Shown here: positions 25,292 to 35,403 of the stretch, in pieces
Layout: each line of letters starts with the position of its first letter
Position numbering within the stretch: the first letter of the stretch is position 1
NCBI GenBank assembly: GCA_934667475.1
Contig: CAKUMB010000002.1
Coordinates: 1 to 64,000, forward strand
Direction of reading: 5' to 3'
DNA length: 64,000 nucleotides
Origin: an uncultured Muribaculaceae bacterium
GTDB lineage: Bacteria; Bacteroidota; Bacteroidia; Bacteroidales; Muribaculaceae
Position numbers and translations under genes: made by a program
Notes under the pieces: model-generated
The model's database searches: none
Told to the model about the DNA's origin: nothing
The model's input: the letters and a program-made list of their open reading frames with translations, nothing else

Positions 25292-26227
25292 TTATCTGAA
25301 TCCCTTTAGCACACCGTCGGTGAAGTATAGATAGCTGCCTCCGTCGTAATACCAGTATTCGCGCACACCCGTCTGGTCGGGGACACGGTTGATCGACTTG
25401 GGTGCGCCCTTTGCCAGCTGGCATTCCTCTTTGGTCATGTCGAGGGCCACGCGGCCGTTGACTATGCAGTCCCAAGCCTCCGGCCCGATGTTGGGGTATG
25501 ACTTGTGGATGTCGTCGAGCGAGAACATTGAGTCGAAGTTGCGGTTGCGGATGTGGGTGTCGCCGCCCGACATCCACACGAAGGCCGATTTCCCATTGTC
25601 GACGGTGGTGAATGCCACCTTCAGCGGGAGCACCTTGTTGCCGGGGCACACGCTGTCGATGCGCACGGCTATAAACTTGCGGCCGGCAACCATGCCCTCG
25701 GTGGCCAGGTCGTACCAAATGGATGTGCGTACATACATGATGCGGTTGCGCATCAAGCGGTCGACGCTGGCCACAAAGTCGTTGTCGATTAAGAAGGGTA
25801 TGGCTGTCTTCGATGTGAAGTCGGCAAGCGTCTTGCCCGACGGGTACACCAGGGTGTGGCGTCCGTCGCTGAAGTTGATGTTTAGAATGCGGCGGTTGTC
25901 GAGCAGCGTGGTGGCCGAATAGCCTGTGTAGGTGAGCCGCTTGCCGCCAAGGGCGAGCTTGCTCACATCATAGCTGTCCGATGGGGCGAAAATCAGCCTC
26001 ACCTGGTCGTCGGCCGCGGTAAACGTTTTTCCGGGTTTCCATGCCGGCAGCGAGTCGCGGTAGGCCTGAATGCTGTCGGCCAAGCCGCTCGATGCAGTCT
26101 TGGAGTATGCCTTTTGCACGTCTTTTTCGGTTATTTTTTTCGAGCCCTCCACGCCGGTGAAGCACGATGCCATAAGCAGGCTTAGTGCCAAGGCTGCCAC
26201 TGCGCGGATATGAAGGAATTTGCCCAT
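25292..26227 (-). CDS. Lipoprotein with BamE/SmpA-like C-terminal segment
   Basis: The 311-residue protein has a lipoprotein signal with lipobox LLMASC (Cys about residue 22). The body is a conserved-looking beta-rich domain without a named family that I can assign. The last 55 residues read as the BamE/SmpA fold pattern: VALDMTKEECQLAKGAP, then a REYWYYDGGSYLYF strand pair and a final FTDGVLKGF. In BamE-like proteins this M..ev...lG.P.....EvW.Y..gg.l.F pattern is typical. An outer-membrane location is therefore likely and an assembly role is a guess. The downstream gene is the PhnP-like hydrolase. Confidence 0.65.
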   Translation of the reverse strand: MGKFLHIRAVAALALSLLMASCFTGVEGSKKITEKDVQKAYSKTASSGLADSIQAYRDSLPAWKPGKTFTAADDQVRLIFAPSDSYDVSKLALGGKRLTYTGYSATTLLDNRRILNINFSDGRHTLVYPSGKTLADFTSKTAIPFLIDNDFVASVDRLMRNRIMYVRTSIWYDLATEGMVAGRKFIAVRIDSVCPGNKVLPLKVAFTTVDNGKSAFVWMSGGDTHIRNRNFDSMFSLDDIHKSYPNIGPEAWDCIVNGRVALDMTKEECQLAKGAPKSINRVPDQTGVREYWYYDGGSYLYFTDGVLKGFR

Positions 26228-26340
26228 AGTGATGCTATGCTAAGATTTTTTTGTAGAAAACAGGCTGCAACCTCGGCAAAGCAATCAAGCAAGCCTGATG
26301 CTCTGCATTTGGTTCGCACCGTTTTTGTTGAAACCAAAGG

Positions 26341-26348
26341 CAAAGTTA
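26341..26348 (-). promoter_or_regulatory. Possible lipoprotein operon -7 box
   Basis: TAACTTTG on the minus strand, about 115 bp upstream of the lipoprotein start. It fits TAnnTTTG; no -33 TTTG is seen at the right spacing. Confidence 0.35.
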
Positions 26349-26447
26349 ATAAATTACGCGTTACCGCATAGTGGAGCGCAGCTGCAATCGCTTTTTATTT
26401 CACACTTTTTACCGTTATTCGTGCATTTATCATTAATTTTGCATTCT

Positions 26448-28907
26448 ATGATTTACCCGAAGAATTTTGAATCGAGGATAGGATTCGACGTCATCAGAAA
26501 GGAAATAGAGAAAAGGTGCATAAGCTCACTGGGGTCGGACTACTGTGCGAGGATGCAGATGTCGGTGGTGAAAGACGACATTGTGCTGAAGCTGAGCCAG
26601 ACAAACGAGTTTCTGTCGATATTGCAGTCGAAAAAAGAGTTCCCGGTGAACTACTTCTTCGACATGCGTCTGCACCTGAAGGGCATTTCGGCCCCGGGCA
26701 CATTCATCACCCCCGACAACCTGTTCAACCTGCGGCGGTCGCTGGCCACCGTGGGCGAGATAGTGAACTTCTTTGCGGTGGCCGACGGCGCTGAGTCGCC
26801 CTACCCCTGCCTGGCCGCTCTGGCCAGCGGCATGTGGCCTTTTCGCGAGCTGCTGGCCGACATCGACCGCGTGATTGACAAGTTTGGCAACGTGAAAGAC
26901 TCTGCCTCGCCTCATTTGCGCGAGTTGCGGCAGCAGATAGCGTCGTCGACATCGAGCATCAACGGCATAATGCGCCGCATCATAGCCAATGGCCGTCAAA
27001 ACGGCATCTTCGACAACGACACCGCCCCGTCGGTGCGCGACGGCCGCCTGGTGCTGCCCGTGTCGCCCATGAACAAGCGCAAGGTGCGCGGCATTGTGCA
27101 CGACGAGTCGGCTTCGGGCAAGACCGTATTCATCGAGCCCGAGGAAATAGTGGAGGCCAATAACCGTATTCGCGAGACCGAGGCCGAGATAAAGCGCGAA
27201 ATAGTGAGGATTCTCATTGCGATATCCGACACCATACGACCACACATCGACGAGCTAAACGACACCTACTCCACCCTGGGACTGTTTGACTTCATCAGGG
27301 CTAAAGCCGTCTTCGCCACCGACATCGACGCGCAAATGCCGCACATTGATGGCGGACAAACCATTGAGTGGTATCACGCCGTGCATCCCGCCCTGTTCTT
27401 GGCCTTAAAGGAGCAGGGCAAGCAGGTGGTGCCGCTCAACATCGAGCTTAACCGCAGCAACCGCATTCTCATAATATCGGGCCCCAACGCCGGTGGCAAG
27501 AGCGTGTGCCTGAAAACGGTGGGCGTGGTGCAATACATGATGCAGTGCGGCATTTTGCCGCCTCTTTACAGCAACTCGCACATGGGCATATTCAGCAACA
27601 TATTCATCGACATTGGCGACCAGCAGTCGATAGAAGACGACCTGAGCACCTACAGTTCGCATCTGCAAAACATGAAGACGTTTCTCAGCCGCGGCAACGA
27701 CCGCACACTGGTGCTGATTGATGAGTTTGGCAGCGGCACCGAGCCTCAAATTGGCGGAGCCATAGCACAAGCCATTCTCGAGCAGCTGAACAACAAGCGC
27801 ATGATGGGTGTAATCACCACCCACTACCAGAATCTGAAGCACTTTGCCGACGACACCGAGGGCCTGGTGAACGGGGCAATGCTCTACGACCGCCAGCACA
27901 TGCAGCCGCTGTTTCAGTTGTCGGTGGGCTATCCCGGCAGCTCGTTTGCCATCGAGATTGCCCGCAAAATCGGTCTGCCGTCGCAGGTGATCGATAAGGC
28001 CACCGAAATTGTGGGCACCGACTACATCAACATGGACAAATATCTGCTCGACATAGTGCGCGACCGACGCTACTGGGAAAACAAGCGCCGCGACGTGCAT
28101 GCCAAGGAGAAACGCCTCGACTCGATAATCAACGACTACAACACGCAAATCGACACTCTGAGCAAGGAGCACCGCAGCATCATCAACGAGGCAAAGAAGG
28201 AGGCCAAGGAGATTTTGAAGCAGAGCAACCGCGAAATTGAGCGCACCATAAAGGAGATTAAGGAGGTGCAGGCCGACAAGGAACGCACCAAGGAGGCGCG
28301 CAAAAAGCTTAGCGACTTCAACAGCAGGCAGCTTGACGAGGGTGTGACCGGGCAGTCGAAGATACTGAACTCAATAAAGCCCAAGCACAATGTGGCGCCC
28401 AAACGCAAGCCGGCGGCCCAGCAGCCTAAGGCCGTGCAGGACCGCCCCATAGCCGAGGGCGACAACGTGACTATGGCCGACTCCTCAACTGTGGGCTCTG
28501 TGATGAGCATCGACGGCAAATGGGCCACAGTGGCCTTTGGGGCACTTAAAACAAAGGTTGAAGTTAAGCGCCTTAAACGCACTATCAGAAAGGCCGAAAG
28601 ATCTCAAACGGTGACATTCATTGGCAAACAGACAAGTGATGAGATTCGCTCGCGCCAGTTGAGCTTTAAGCAGGAGATTGACGTGCGCGGAATGCGGGCC
28701 GATGAGGCGCTGCAGGCAGTCACCTATTTCATCGACGACGCCGTGCAGTTCAATGCCCGCCGCGTGCGCATTTTGCATGGCACTGGCACGGGTGTGCTGC
28801 GTGAGGTGATACGCCAGTACCTCAACACGGTGGCGGGCGTCAAGAGCTATCACGACGAGCACGTGCAGCTGGGCGGCGCGGGCATCACCGTGGTCGAGCT
28901 GGAATAG
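26448..28907 (+). CDS. mutS2: MutS2-type ATPase with Smr endonuclease domain
   Basis: The 819-residue protein has MutS core/lever domains, an ABC-type ATPase (Walker A SGPNAGGKSVCLKTVG at about residue 345; DEFGSGTEP Walker B) and a long coiled coil, about residues 535-625. A C-terminal Smr domain follows (DVRGMRADEALQ ... ILHGTGTGVLREVI). MutS2 proteins suppress homologous recombination or act in ribosome rescue in different bacteria. I start at ATG 26448 (MIYPKNFESRIGF), the family opening. The 50 further upstream in-frame codons are promoter-like DNA, with TAATTTTG at 26434-26441. That box is very close to the start codon. A strong two-way terminator follows. Confidence 0.94.
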   Translation: MIYPKNFESRIGFDVIRKEIEKRCISSLGSDYCARMQMSVVKDDIVLKLSQTNEFLSILQSKKEFPVNYFFDMRLHLKGISAPGTFITPDNLFNLRRSLATVGEIVNFFAVADGAESPYPCLAALASGMWPFRELLADIDRVIDKFGNVKDSASPHLRELRQQIASSTSSINGIMRRIIANGRQNGIFDNDTAPSVRDGRLVLPVSPMNKRKVRGIVHDESASGKTVFIEPEEIVEANNRIRETEAEIKREIVRILIAISDTIRPHIDELNDTYSTLGLFDFIRAKAVFATDIDAQMPHIDGGQTIEWYHAVHPALFLALKEQGKQVVPLNIELNRSNRILIISGPNAGGKSVCLKTVGVVQYMMQCGILPPLYSNSHMGIFSNIFIDIGDQQSIEDDLSTYSSHLQNMKTFLSRGNDRTLVLIDEFGSGTEPQIGGAIAQAILEQLNNKRMMGVITTHYQNLKHFADDTEGLVNGAMLYDRQHMQPLFQLSVGYPGSSFAIEIARKIGLPSQVIDKATEIVGTDYINMDKYLLDIVRDRRYWENKRRDVHAKEKRLDSIINDYNTQIDTLSKEHRSIINEAKKEAKEILKQSNREIERTIKEIKEVQADKERTKEARKKLSDFNSRQLDEGVTGQSKILNSIKPKHNVAPKRKPAAQQPKAVQDRPIAEGDNVTMADSSTVGSVMSIDGKWATVAFGALKTKVEVKRLKRTIRKAERSQTVTFIGKQTSDEIRSRQLSFKQEIDVRGMRADEALQAVTYFIDDAVQFNARRVRILHGTGTGVLREVIRQYLNTVAGVKSYHDEHVQLGGAGITVVELE

Positions 28908-28934
28908 CCGCAATGGCGCAACATGCCATAGCAT

Positions 28935-28981
28935 AAATCAGGCCGCGCATCGCCTTCCGGGGCTGATGCGCGGCCTGATTT
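28935..28981. terminator. 17-bp bidirectional terminator mutS2/lptF
   Basis: AAATCAGGCCGCGCATC (28935-28951) pairs perfectly with GATGCGCGGCCTGATTT (28965-28981). It separates the convergent mutS2 and LptF/G genes. The arms themselves end in AAAT/ATTT, which gives short T-tracts on both strands. Confidence 0.8.
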
Positions 28982-29007
28982 CATATCTTCTTATGCCTCC
29001 ACCCGCA

Positions 29008-30225
29008 TTAGCGTGCGGCTCGGCGGTAAAGGAATATCGCTATGATGGTGTAGATTATGTTGGGCACCCACATGGCCACACGTGGCGATGTGTAGCCGCT
29101 CACGGCAAACGTCTGGGTCACCGTCATAAACAGAATGTAGGAGAAACTCAGCAGCAGGCCTATGCCAATGTTCATGCCCATGCCGCCGCGTACCTTGCGC
29201 GACGACAGCGACAACCCTATTACCGTGAGGATGAATGCCGCCGCAGTCATGGCATAGCGCTTTTCATACTCTATTTCAAAGCTCTGAATGTTGGCCACGC
29301 CACGGGCCTTTTGCTTGTTGATGTACGACTTAAGTTGCGGCGAAGTGAGCATCTCCTCATCGTTTTTCGAAATCAGGAAGTCCTTGGGCTCAAAATTGAG
29401 CATCGTGTCCATCTCGTTGCCAGTGACCATGGTCTCCTGCAAACCCTTGAAGTGACGAATGCAGTAGTTGCGTATGCGCCACTTGCCCAGGGTGTCGTAT
29501 TTCACGTTTTCGGCCGTCAAGCGCGACTTAAGCGTGTTGCCGTCAAACTCCTCAAGTGACAGCCGGTAGCCGAGTTTCATGGGGTTGTCGAAGCGCGACA
29601 GGTGGGCCATGACGCCCGGGCGCACCTGCAGCTGAATGTTTTCGCCATAGTCAATGCGCTTGTTTTTCACCCACTGGTTGGTGTAGTCGATGCGCTTCAC
29701 ATTGGCAGGCGGAATCACATAGAGCGCAAGCAGCAGTGTGCCGGCGGCTATGACCGATGCGCTGGCCATGTATGGCACCAGCAGTCGCTTGAAGCTGATG
29801 CCGCTCGACATCATGGCTATGATTTCGCTGTGGTCGGCAAGTTTGGATGTGAAGAATATCACCGATATGAACACAAACAGCGGCGCAAACTGGTTGGCAA
29901 AGTAAGGCAGGAAGTTCATGAAGTACTTAAACACCGTTTCCTTTACCGGAGCGGTGAGCATGGCGTCGATCTTCTCGTTGAAGTCAAACATCACCACTAT
30001 GGCAAGCAGCAGCAGGATGGCAAAGAAAAACGTGCCCAGAAACTGCTTCATTATGTAGGCGTCGAAGTGCTTGATGAGCCGGCGTCGCGCTTTAGGCGGA
30101 ACTGCATCGGCCACTGGGACTTTGGCGTGCGTCTTAGCCGCATACTTCATGCGCAGCCACTTGGCCTTTGCATTTCGCTGTAGCTTGCGGGTTGTGCTTA
30201 ATATGTTTTCAATCAGTTTGTTCAC
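29008..30225 (-). CDS. LptF/LptG-family LPS export permease
   Basis: The 405-residue inner-membrane protein of the YjgP/YjgQ family would pair with the LptB ATPase (here encoded at 35.4 kb) to lift lipopolysaccharide out of the membrane. Transmembrane segments are visible at about residues 60-85, 110-130, 150-175, and three more near the C-terminus, around a large periplasmic jellyroll domain. ADHSEIIAMMSSGIS corresponds to the coupling-helix region of the family. The first 55 residues are unusually long, basic and cytoplasmic. Whether it is LptF or LptG cannot be settled. It starts 9 bp after tgt and is co-transcribed with it. Confidence 0.88.
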   Translation of the reverse strand: MNKLIENILSTTRKLQRNAKAKWLRMKYAAKTHAKVPVADAVPPKARRRLIKHFDAYIMKQFLGTFFFAILLLLAIVVMFDFNEKIDAMLTAPVKETVFKYFMNFLPYFANQFAPLFVFISVIFFTSKLADHSEIIAMMSSGISFKRLLVPYMASASVIAAGTLLLALYVIPPANVKRIDYTNQWVKNKRIDYGENIQLQVRPGVMAHLSRFDNPMKLGYRLSLEEFDGNTLKSRLTAENVKYDTLGKWRIRNYCIRHFKGLQETMVTGNEMDTMLNFEPKDFLISKNDEEMLTSPQLKSYINKQKARGVANIQSFEIEYEKRYAMTAAAFILTVIGLSLSSRKVRGGMGMNIGIGLLLSFSYILFMTVTQTFAVSGYTSPRVAMWVPNIIYTIIAIFLYRRAAR

Positions 30226-30234
30226 TGCTTTGCG

Positions 30235-31365
30235 TTAAAGTCTTACCATAAGTTGCTGCACCATTTCCTCTTTCCACTGCTTGAAGTCGCCCTGCTGAAT
30301 GTGCTTGCGCGCTTCACGCACGAGCCACAGGTAGAACGCCAGGTTGTGGAGGCTGGCAATTTGCAGCGCCAGAATCTCTTGTGCGGCAAACAGGTGCCGC
30401 AAATATGCTTTGGTGTAGATGTGGTCGACAAACGAAGCACCATCGGGCTGAATCGGCGAAAAGTCGTCGGCCCACTTCTTGTTGCGCATGTTCATGGTGC
30501 CGTGCTGAGTGAACAGCATGCCGTTGCGTCCGTTGCGTGTGGGCATCACGCAGTCCATCATGTCCACGCCGCGGTCGATGGCCTCAAGAATGTTGACAGG
30601 AGTGCCCACCCCCATAAGGTAGCGGGGCTTGTCGGCCGGCAGAATGTCGTTCACCACCTCTATCATCTCATACATCACCTCGGTGGGCTCGCCCACGGCA
30701 AGGCCGCCAATGGCGTTGCCCTCGGCTCCGATGTCGGCCACAAACTTGGCGCTCTCTTGGCGCAAGTCCTTGTAGACGCAACCCTGCACTATGGGGAAGA
30801 AAGCCTGGCTGTGGCCATATTTGGGCTCGGTTTCGCAAAAGTGCTGCCAGCCGCGCTTCAGCCACCGTTCGGTGAGCGAAAGTGACTTGCGCGCATAGCC
30901 ATATTCGGCCGTGCCCGGCGGGCACTCGTCGAGGGCCATCATTATGTCGCTGCCTATGCTGCGCTGTATGTCGACCACCTTTTCGGGGGTGAACAGGTGT
31001 TTCGAGCCGTCGATGTGGCTGCGGAATGTCACGCCCTCGTCGCGAAGCTTGCGGTTGGCCGCGAGCGAAAACACCTGAAAGCCTCCGCTATCGGTGAGAA
31101 TGGGCTTGTTCCAGCCGTTGAACTTGTGCAGGCCGCCAGCGCGTTCAATTATGTCCATGCCGGGGCGCAGATACAGGTGGTAGGTGTTGCCCAGAATTAT
31201 CTGTGCCTTTACGTCGTGCTCCAAATCGGGCATCTGCACAGCCTTCACCGCTCCCACCGTGCCCACTGGCATGAATATGGGCGTTTCGATTGGGCCGTGG
31301 TCGGTGTTGATGAGGCCGGCGCGCGCATTCGAGCCGCTACTCGTAGCTATTACTTTAAAGTCCAT
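30235..31365 (-). CDS. tgt: tRNA-guanine(34) transglycosylase
   Basis: The 376-residue TIM-barrel enzyme exchanges guanine-34 for preQ1/queuine base in GUN tRNAs. Catalytic regions are intact: ILTDSGGFQVFSLA (Asp nucleophile region, about residue 90), GGLAVGEP, and MDCVMPTRNGRNGML with the second catalytic Asp. The usual zinc site is absent: where most bacterial Tgt proteins have CxCxxC before AYLxHL, this one reads DGASFVDHIYTKAYLRHL. The final His-Asn (SLHNLAFYLWL) remains. Lack of these cysteines is, as far as I know, common in Bacteroidetes Tgt. The gene has its own strong promoter at 31390-31421 and leads the LptF/G gene. Confidence 0.94.
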   Translation of the reverse strand: MDFKVIATSSGSNARAGLINTDHGPIETPIFMPVGTVGAVKAVQMPDLEHDVKAQIILGNTYHLYLRPGMDIIERAGGLHKFNGWNKPILTDSGGFQVFSLAANRKLRDEGVTFRSHIDGSKHLFTPEKVVDIQRSIGSDIMMALDECPPGTAEYGYARKSLSLTERWLKRGWQHFCETEPKYGHSQAFFPIVQGCVYKDLRQESAKFVADIGAEGNAIGGLAVGEPTEVMYEMIEVVNDILPADKPRYLMGVGTPVNILEAIDRGVDMMDCVMPTRNGRNGMLFTQHGTMNMRNKKWADDFSPIQPDGASFVDHIYTKAYLRHLFAAQEILALQIASLHNLAFYLWLVREARKHIQQGDFKQWKEEMVQQLMVRL

Positions 31366-31389
31366 TTCTTAATATTCAAATTTTAACTG

Positions 31390-31421
31390 CAAAGTTAGCA
31401 CAATCCGCCTCCTCAAGCAAA
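31390..31421 (-). promoter_or_regulatory. tgt-lptF/G promoter
   Basis: On the minus strand TTTG (31421-31418), a 20-nt spacer and TAACTTTG (31397-31390), a near-perfect Bacteroidetes promoter, 25 bp before the tgt start. Confidence 0.8.
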
Positions 31422-31546
31422 TAAACCTGCACAAAACCCGGCTTTTGCAAAGCTTTGGACAGATTCAGCGAAAATCACGCCGTAAAAAGTGGCTTTTTAT
31501 GAATTATCATGTAATTTTGTGATTATATTGATACACTGATTAACGC

Positions 31547-34500
31547 ATGAAACTGAAAAAAGGAGTATACGAGACCCTGATTTCGAGCAGGGTAGCCAGC
31601 GACATACGAGAAACTGAGGCCGACAGCAGCCGGCAGTGTGAAACCGCGCCAATCGATGTGGCCGAGTCGGCCAAGCTGCTGGCGGGCTACTTGTCGGGTG
31701 TGGTGCGCAAGCGCCTTGAAGACAGCGGCCTCACGGTGGAGCAAAAGGCGCAAATTGTGAATGACATTTTAAAGAGCCTCAGCGCCAATGGCGGCGAACG
31801 CATAGTGGAAGAGCCTCAGCTGCTCACAGCCGTAATGTCGAGCCAGCGGGCCGCGCAGCTCAAGGCCACTAAGCAGCGTGTGGTGAGGCCACTCTCGGGC
31901 TTCCGCGTGAGCAATCTGTTCACTGGCGGACAATCGGCCACGCCGCTTGGAACCGAGATTCTGCGCGATGTGGCTTCGGCCGACAGGATATATATAATAG
32001 TGTCGTTTTTGCGCCTGTCGGGAATCCGTATGATTCTTGATGAACTGCGCCGGTTTTGCGCTGTCGACGGCCACTCGCTGCGCGTGATCACCACCACATA
32101 TTGCGGTATAACCGAGGGCAAAGCCATCGAGCAGCTGGCTGCGCTGCCCAACACCGAAATACGCATTTCATACAACGCCAATATCGAGCGCCTGCATGCC
32201 AAGTCATACATATTTATCAGGAACTCAGGCTTCAGCACGGCCTATATCGGTTCGTCAAACTTATCGCATTCCGCACAGACCGACGGCCTGGAATGGAACA
32301 TCCGCGTGACCAACGTGGAGAATCCACACATCATCAAGTCGGCCATAGCCACGTTTGACCAATACTGGAACAGCGATAATTTTGAGGACTTTAACGTAGG
32401 TGGAATAGAAAAGTTTAACAAGGAGTTGGCCATTCAGCGCGGATGCGCTGATGCGAACAGTCTTAACCTCGACCTGTTTCAGCGCTTTCAGGTGCTGCCA
32501 CACCAGAAGGCTATTCTCGACAAACTGGCAGCGGTGCGCGAAGACAATGGGTTGTATCGCAACCTTGTGGTGGCCGCCACTGGTACGGGTAAGACGGTGA
32601 TATAGGCTTTCGACTACAAGCGGTTCCGCGAATCACGGCCCGGGCACAGCCGTCTGCTGTTTGTGGCCCATCGCGAAGAAATCTTAAGGCAGTCGTGCCG
32701 CACCTATCGCAGCGTGCTGGGCGACAATAACTTTGGCGAGCTTTGGGTGGGCGGTGAGCGGCCCGCCCACTCGCTTGACCATCTGTTTATATCGGTGGCC
32801 TCGCTCAACAGCCACATCGACCTGTTCAGGCGTCAGGGCACCGACTACTATGATTATATAGTGATTGACGAGGCTCACCACGCCGAGGCTTCAAGCTATC
32901 GGGTGATAGTAAATGAATTCACACCGACAATTCTGCTTGGACTCACAGCCACACCCGAGCGCATGGACGGACAAAGCCTGCTGCCCGACTTCGGCGGCAA
33001 AATAAGTGCCGAAATCAGGCTGCCGCAAGCCCTCAACGAAGGGCTGCTGACCCCATTCCAATACATTTGCATCTCGGACGACACCGACCTGACGGGCAAG
33101 GAGCTTTGGACAGGCAAACGATATGTGGTCAACAAACTGTCGGAGCGCTTGTGCAACAACGAGCGTGTGAGGTTGATAGTGAACAAACTGCATGAATATT
33201 TGCCCGATGAGACAAAATGTCATGCCCTGTGCTTCTGCACCGACCAGCGCCATGCCAACTTTATGGCGCAGCAGCTGTGCGCATTTGGGCTGCGAGCCGC
33301 TGCAGTGACGTCAAAGACCAATGCCGAGCAGCGCCGGCAGCTAAACCGCGACCTGGCCAACGGGCTTGTCAATTACCTCTGCGTGGTCGACATCTTTAAT
33401 GAAGGCGTCGACATTCCTGAGATTGACACGGTGCTGTTTTTGCGTCCCACCGACAGTCTCACGGTGTTTTTGCAGCAGCTGGGCCGTGGCTTGCGCCTGA
33501 GTGCCGGCAAGGACCTTCTGACAGTGCTCGACTTTGTGGCTCAAGTCAACCGCCAGTTTGATTTCACCAGCCGCCTACGCGAATTGTGTGTGCGACGGGA
33601 CAAGAATCTGAAAGACCAGGTGAACAACGGGTTCACGATTTTGCCGTTTGGCTGCTCAATTTATATGGAGCGTGTGGCAAAAGAGCGCATCTTGAGCAAC
33701 ATAAGCAGTGCCATCTACAACGTCAACCGTCTCGAGCGCGAGTTGCGCAACTATGACGGTGTGCCCACCCTGTCGCAGTTTGTGGCTGGCATTGGGCAGG
33801 ATGTGCGCCTCCTGTATCGCAGACAAAACTGCTGGACCACGCTCAAGCGCCGAGCCGGCAAGTGCAGCTATGCCGAAACGGCCGACACCGACCGACTTGT
33901 TAAAGGAATGGGCAACTTGGTGCACATTAACTCGCTGGCCTATTTGCGGTTTATACGCAAATTCATCGGCAACGGCTGCACACTGCCCAGCGGCGGCGAA
34001 GCCGACAGACATTTTGCTCTGATGCTGTATTATGCTCTGTTTCAGAGCAACATAACAAACACCAAATTCAATAGCATCGACCAGGCTCTGGCCACCCTGA
34101 ACAGCTATCCGCTGTTTAAGCAGGAGATGCTCGAGTTGGTTGACTACCTTGCCGACAACTTGGAATTCAGGACTTTTGCCATGGACGATGCTACTCTGCC
34201 TGGCGGGTTGGAGCTGTATGGCTGCTACACCCGCGAGGAAATATTCACGTTGTTCAACCGGCAGACGCCCACAAGACGCATGAGTGGCAGCGTGGCCGGA
34301 ATGTTCTCGCTCGATGAGGAAAACATTGAATTGCTGTTTGTCACCATCAACAAGTCGGACAAAGACTTCTCGCCATCGACACAATACGACGACTACTTCA
34401 TCAGTGCCAACCGCTTTCACTGGCAGTCGCAGAACACCATGGCCCACGACAATGCCGGGCGGCGCTACTGCGAGAACAACGGCCGCCGCTTCATGTTGTT

Positions 34501-34654
34501 TGTGCGCGAGGAGAAGACCGATGGCTTTGGCAACACCTGCCCATACTACTGCATGGGCCTCATCAACTACCTCAGTTCATATGGCAACCGCCCTATGAAC
34601 ATTGAGTGGCAACTGGAGAAACCCGCCATGCCGCGATTTATTAAAGCGGTGTGA
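31547..34654 (+). pseudogene. PLD-DEAH helicase-DUF3427 defence-type protein, split by in-frame TAG
   Basis: One reading frame of about 1035 codons is interrupted by a single TAG at 32603-32605. The first part (352 residues) has a phospholipase D-like nuclease domain (HAKSYIFIRNSGF ... YIGSSNLS, about residues 215-245) and ends exactly after Walker A (AATGTGKTVI). The frame resumes at once with AFDYKRF and the remaining helicase motifs: VIDEAHHAE, LGLTATPERMD and QQLGRGLRLSAGKDL. A DUF3427-type C-terminus (YDDYFISANRFHWQSQN) closes it. Such proteins occur in defence islands and resemble restriction-helicase subunits. Restart at the in-frame GTG 32663 would give a helicase without Walker A. 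The remaining frame is not decayed, so the lesion is recent, suppressible or a sequence error. Confidence 0.85.
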
Positions 34655-34692
34655 TTTTTGTGCACTGAGCGCTGTTTTTCATTATTTTATTG

Positions 34693-34700
34693 TACCTTTG
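34693..34700 (+). promoter_or_regulatory. Probable udk-lptB -7 box
   Basis: TACCTTTG fits TAnnTTTG and lies 43 bp upstream of the udk ATG. No TTTG is seen at the -33 position. Confidence 0.5.
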
Positions 34701-34743
34701 TAGGGTATAACTAACATGTAACAACAGTAAGACAGCAAACAAT

Positions 34744-35367
34744 ATGTTAATCATAGGCATCGCAGGAGGAACTGGCTCGGGCAAGACCACAGTTGTGCGT
34801 AAAATCATGGAACGCCTACCTCAAGGCGAAGTGGGCATTATATCGCAAGACTCATATTATAAGGATTCAAGCCACGTGCCGGTGGAAGACCGGCAGAAGA
34901 TTAATTTCGACGAGCCCAAGGCTTTCGACTGGGACTTGCTGATTGAGCACCTGCAGCAGCTGAAGACAGGCAAGCCGGTGGAGATGCCCACATACTCCTA
35001 CCTGACGTGCACACGCCAAAAGGAGACCGAGCACATGGATCCGCACGATGTGGTGCTGCTCGAAGGCATTCTTGTGCTCAGCGACCCGCGACTGCGCAAG
35101 ATGATGGACATAAAGGTGTTTGTCGACGCTGATGCCGACGACCGCCTTATCCGAGTGATTTCGCGCGACTGTATTGAGCGCGGACGCACACCGCAAATGG
35201 TGATCGATCGCTACGAGCGCGTGCTCAAGCCCATGCACATGCAGCACATCGAGCCTGCCAAGCGCTATGCCGACCTGATTGTGCCCGAGGGCGGACACAA
35301 CGAAGTGGCCATCAATCTGCTCACCGATTACATCAAGAGCCGCCTGACACATGGCAAAAAGGCATGA
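34744..35367 (+). CDS. udk: Uridine kinase
   Basis: The 207-residue P-loop kinase phosphorylates uridine and cytidine in pyrimidine salvage. It begins IIGIAGGTGSGKTTVVRKI (Walker A at residues 8-15) and has SQDSYYKD, FDEPKAFDWDLL and LLEGILVLSDPRLR. These are the standard uridine kinase landmarks in normal order and length. lptB follows after 36 bp in the same direction. Confidence 0.95.
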   Translation: MLIIGIAGGTGSGKTTVVRKIMERLPQGEVGIISQDSYYKDSSHVPVEDRQKINFDEPKAFDWDLLIEHLQQLKTGKPVEMPTYSYLTCTRQKETEHMDPHDVVLLEGILVLSDPRLRKMMDIKVFVDADADDRLIRVISRDCIERGRTPQMVIDRYERVLKPMHMQHIEPAKRYADLIVPEGGHNEVAINLLTDYIKSRLTHGKKA

Positions 35368-35403
35368 AACAGAGTTTTTAAGGGAAATCGACTGTACTGA
35401 AAA

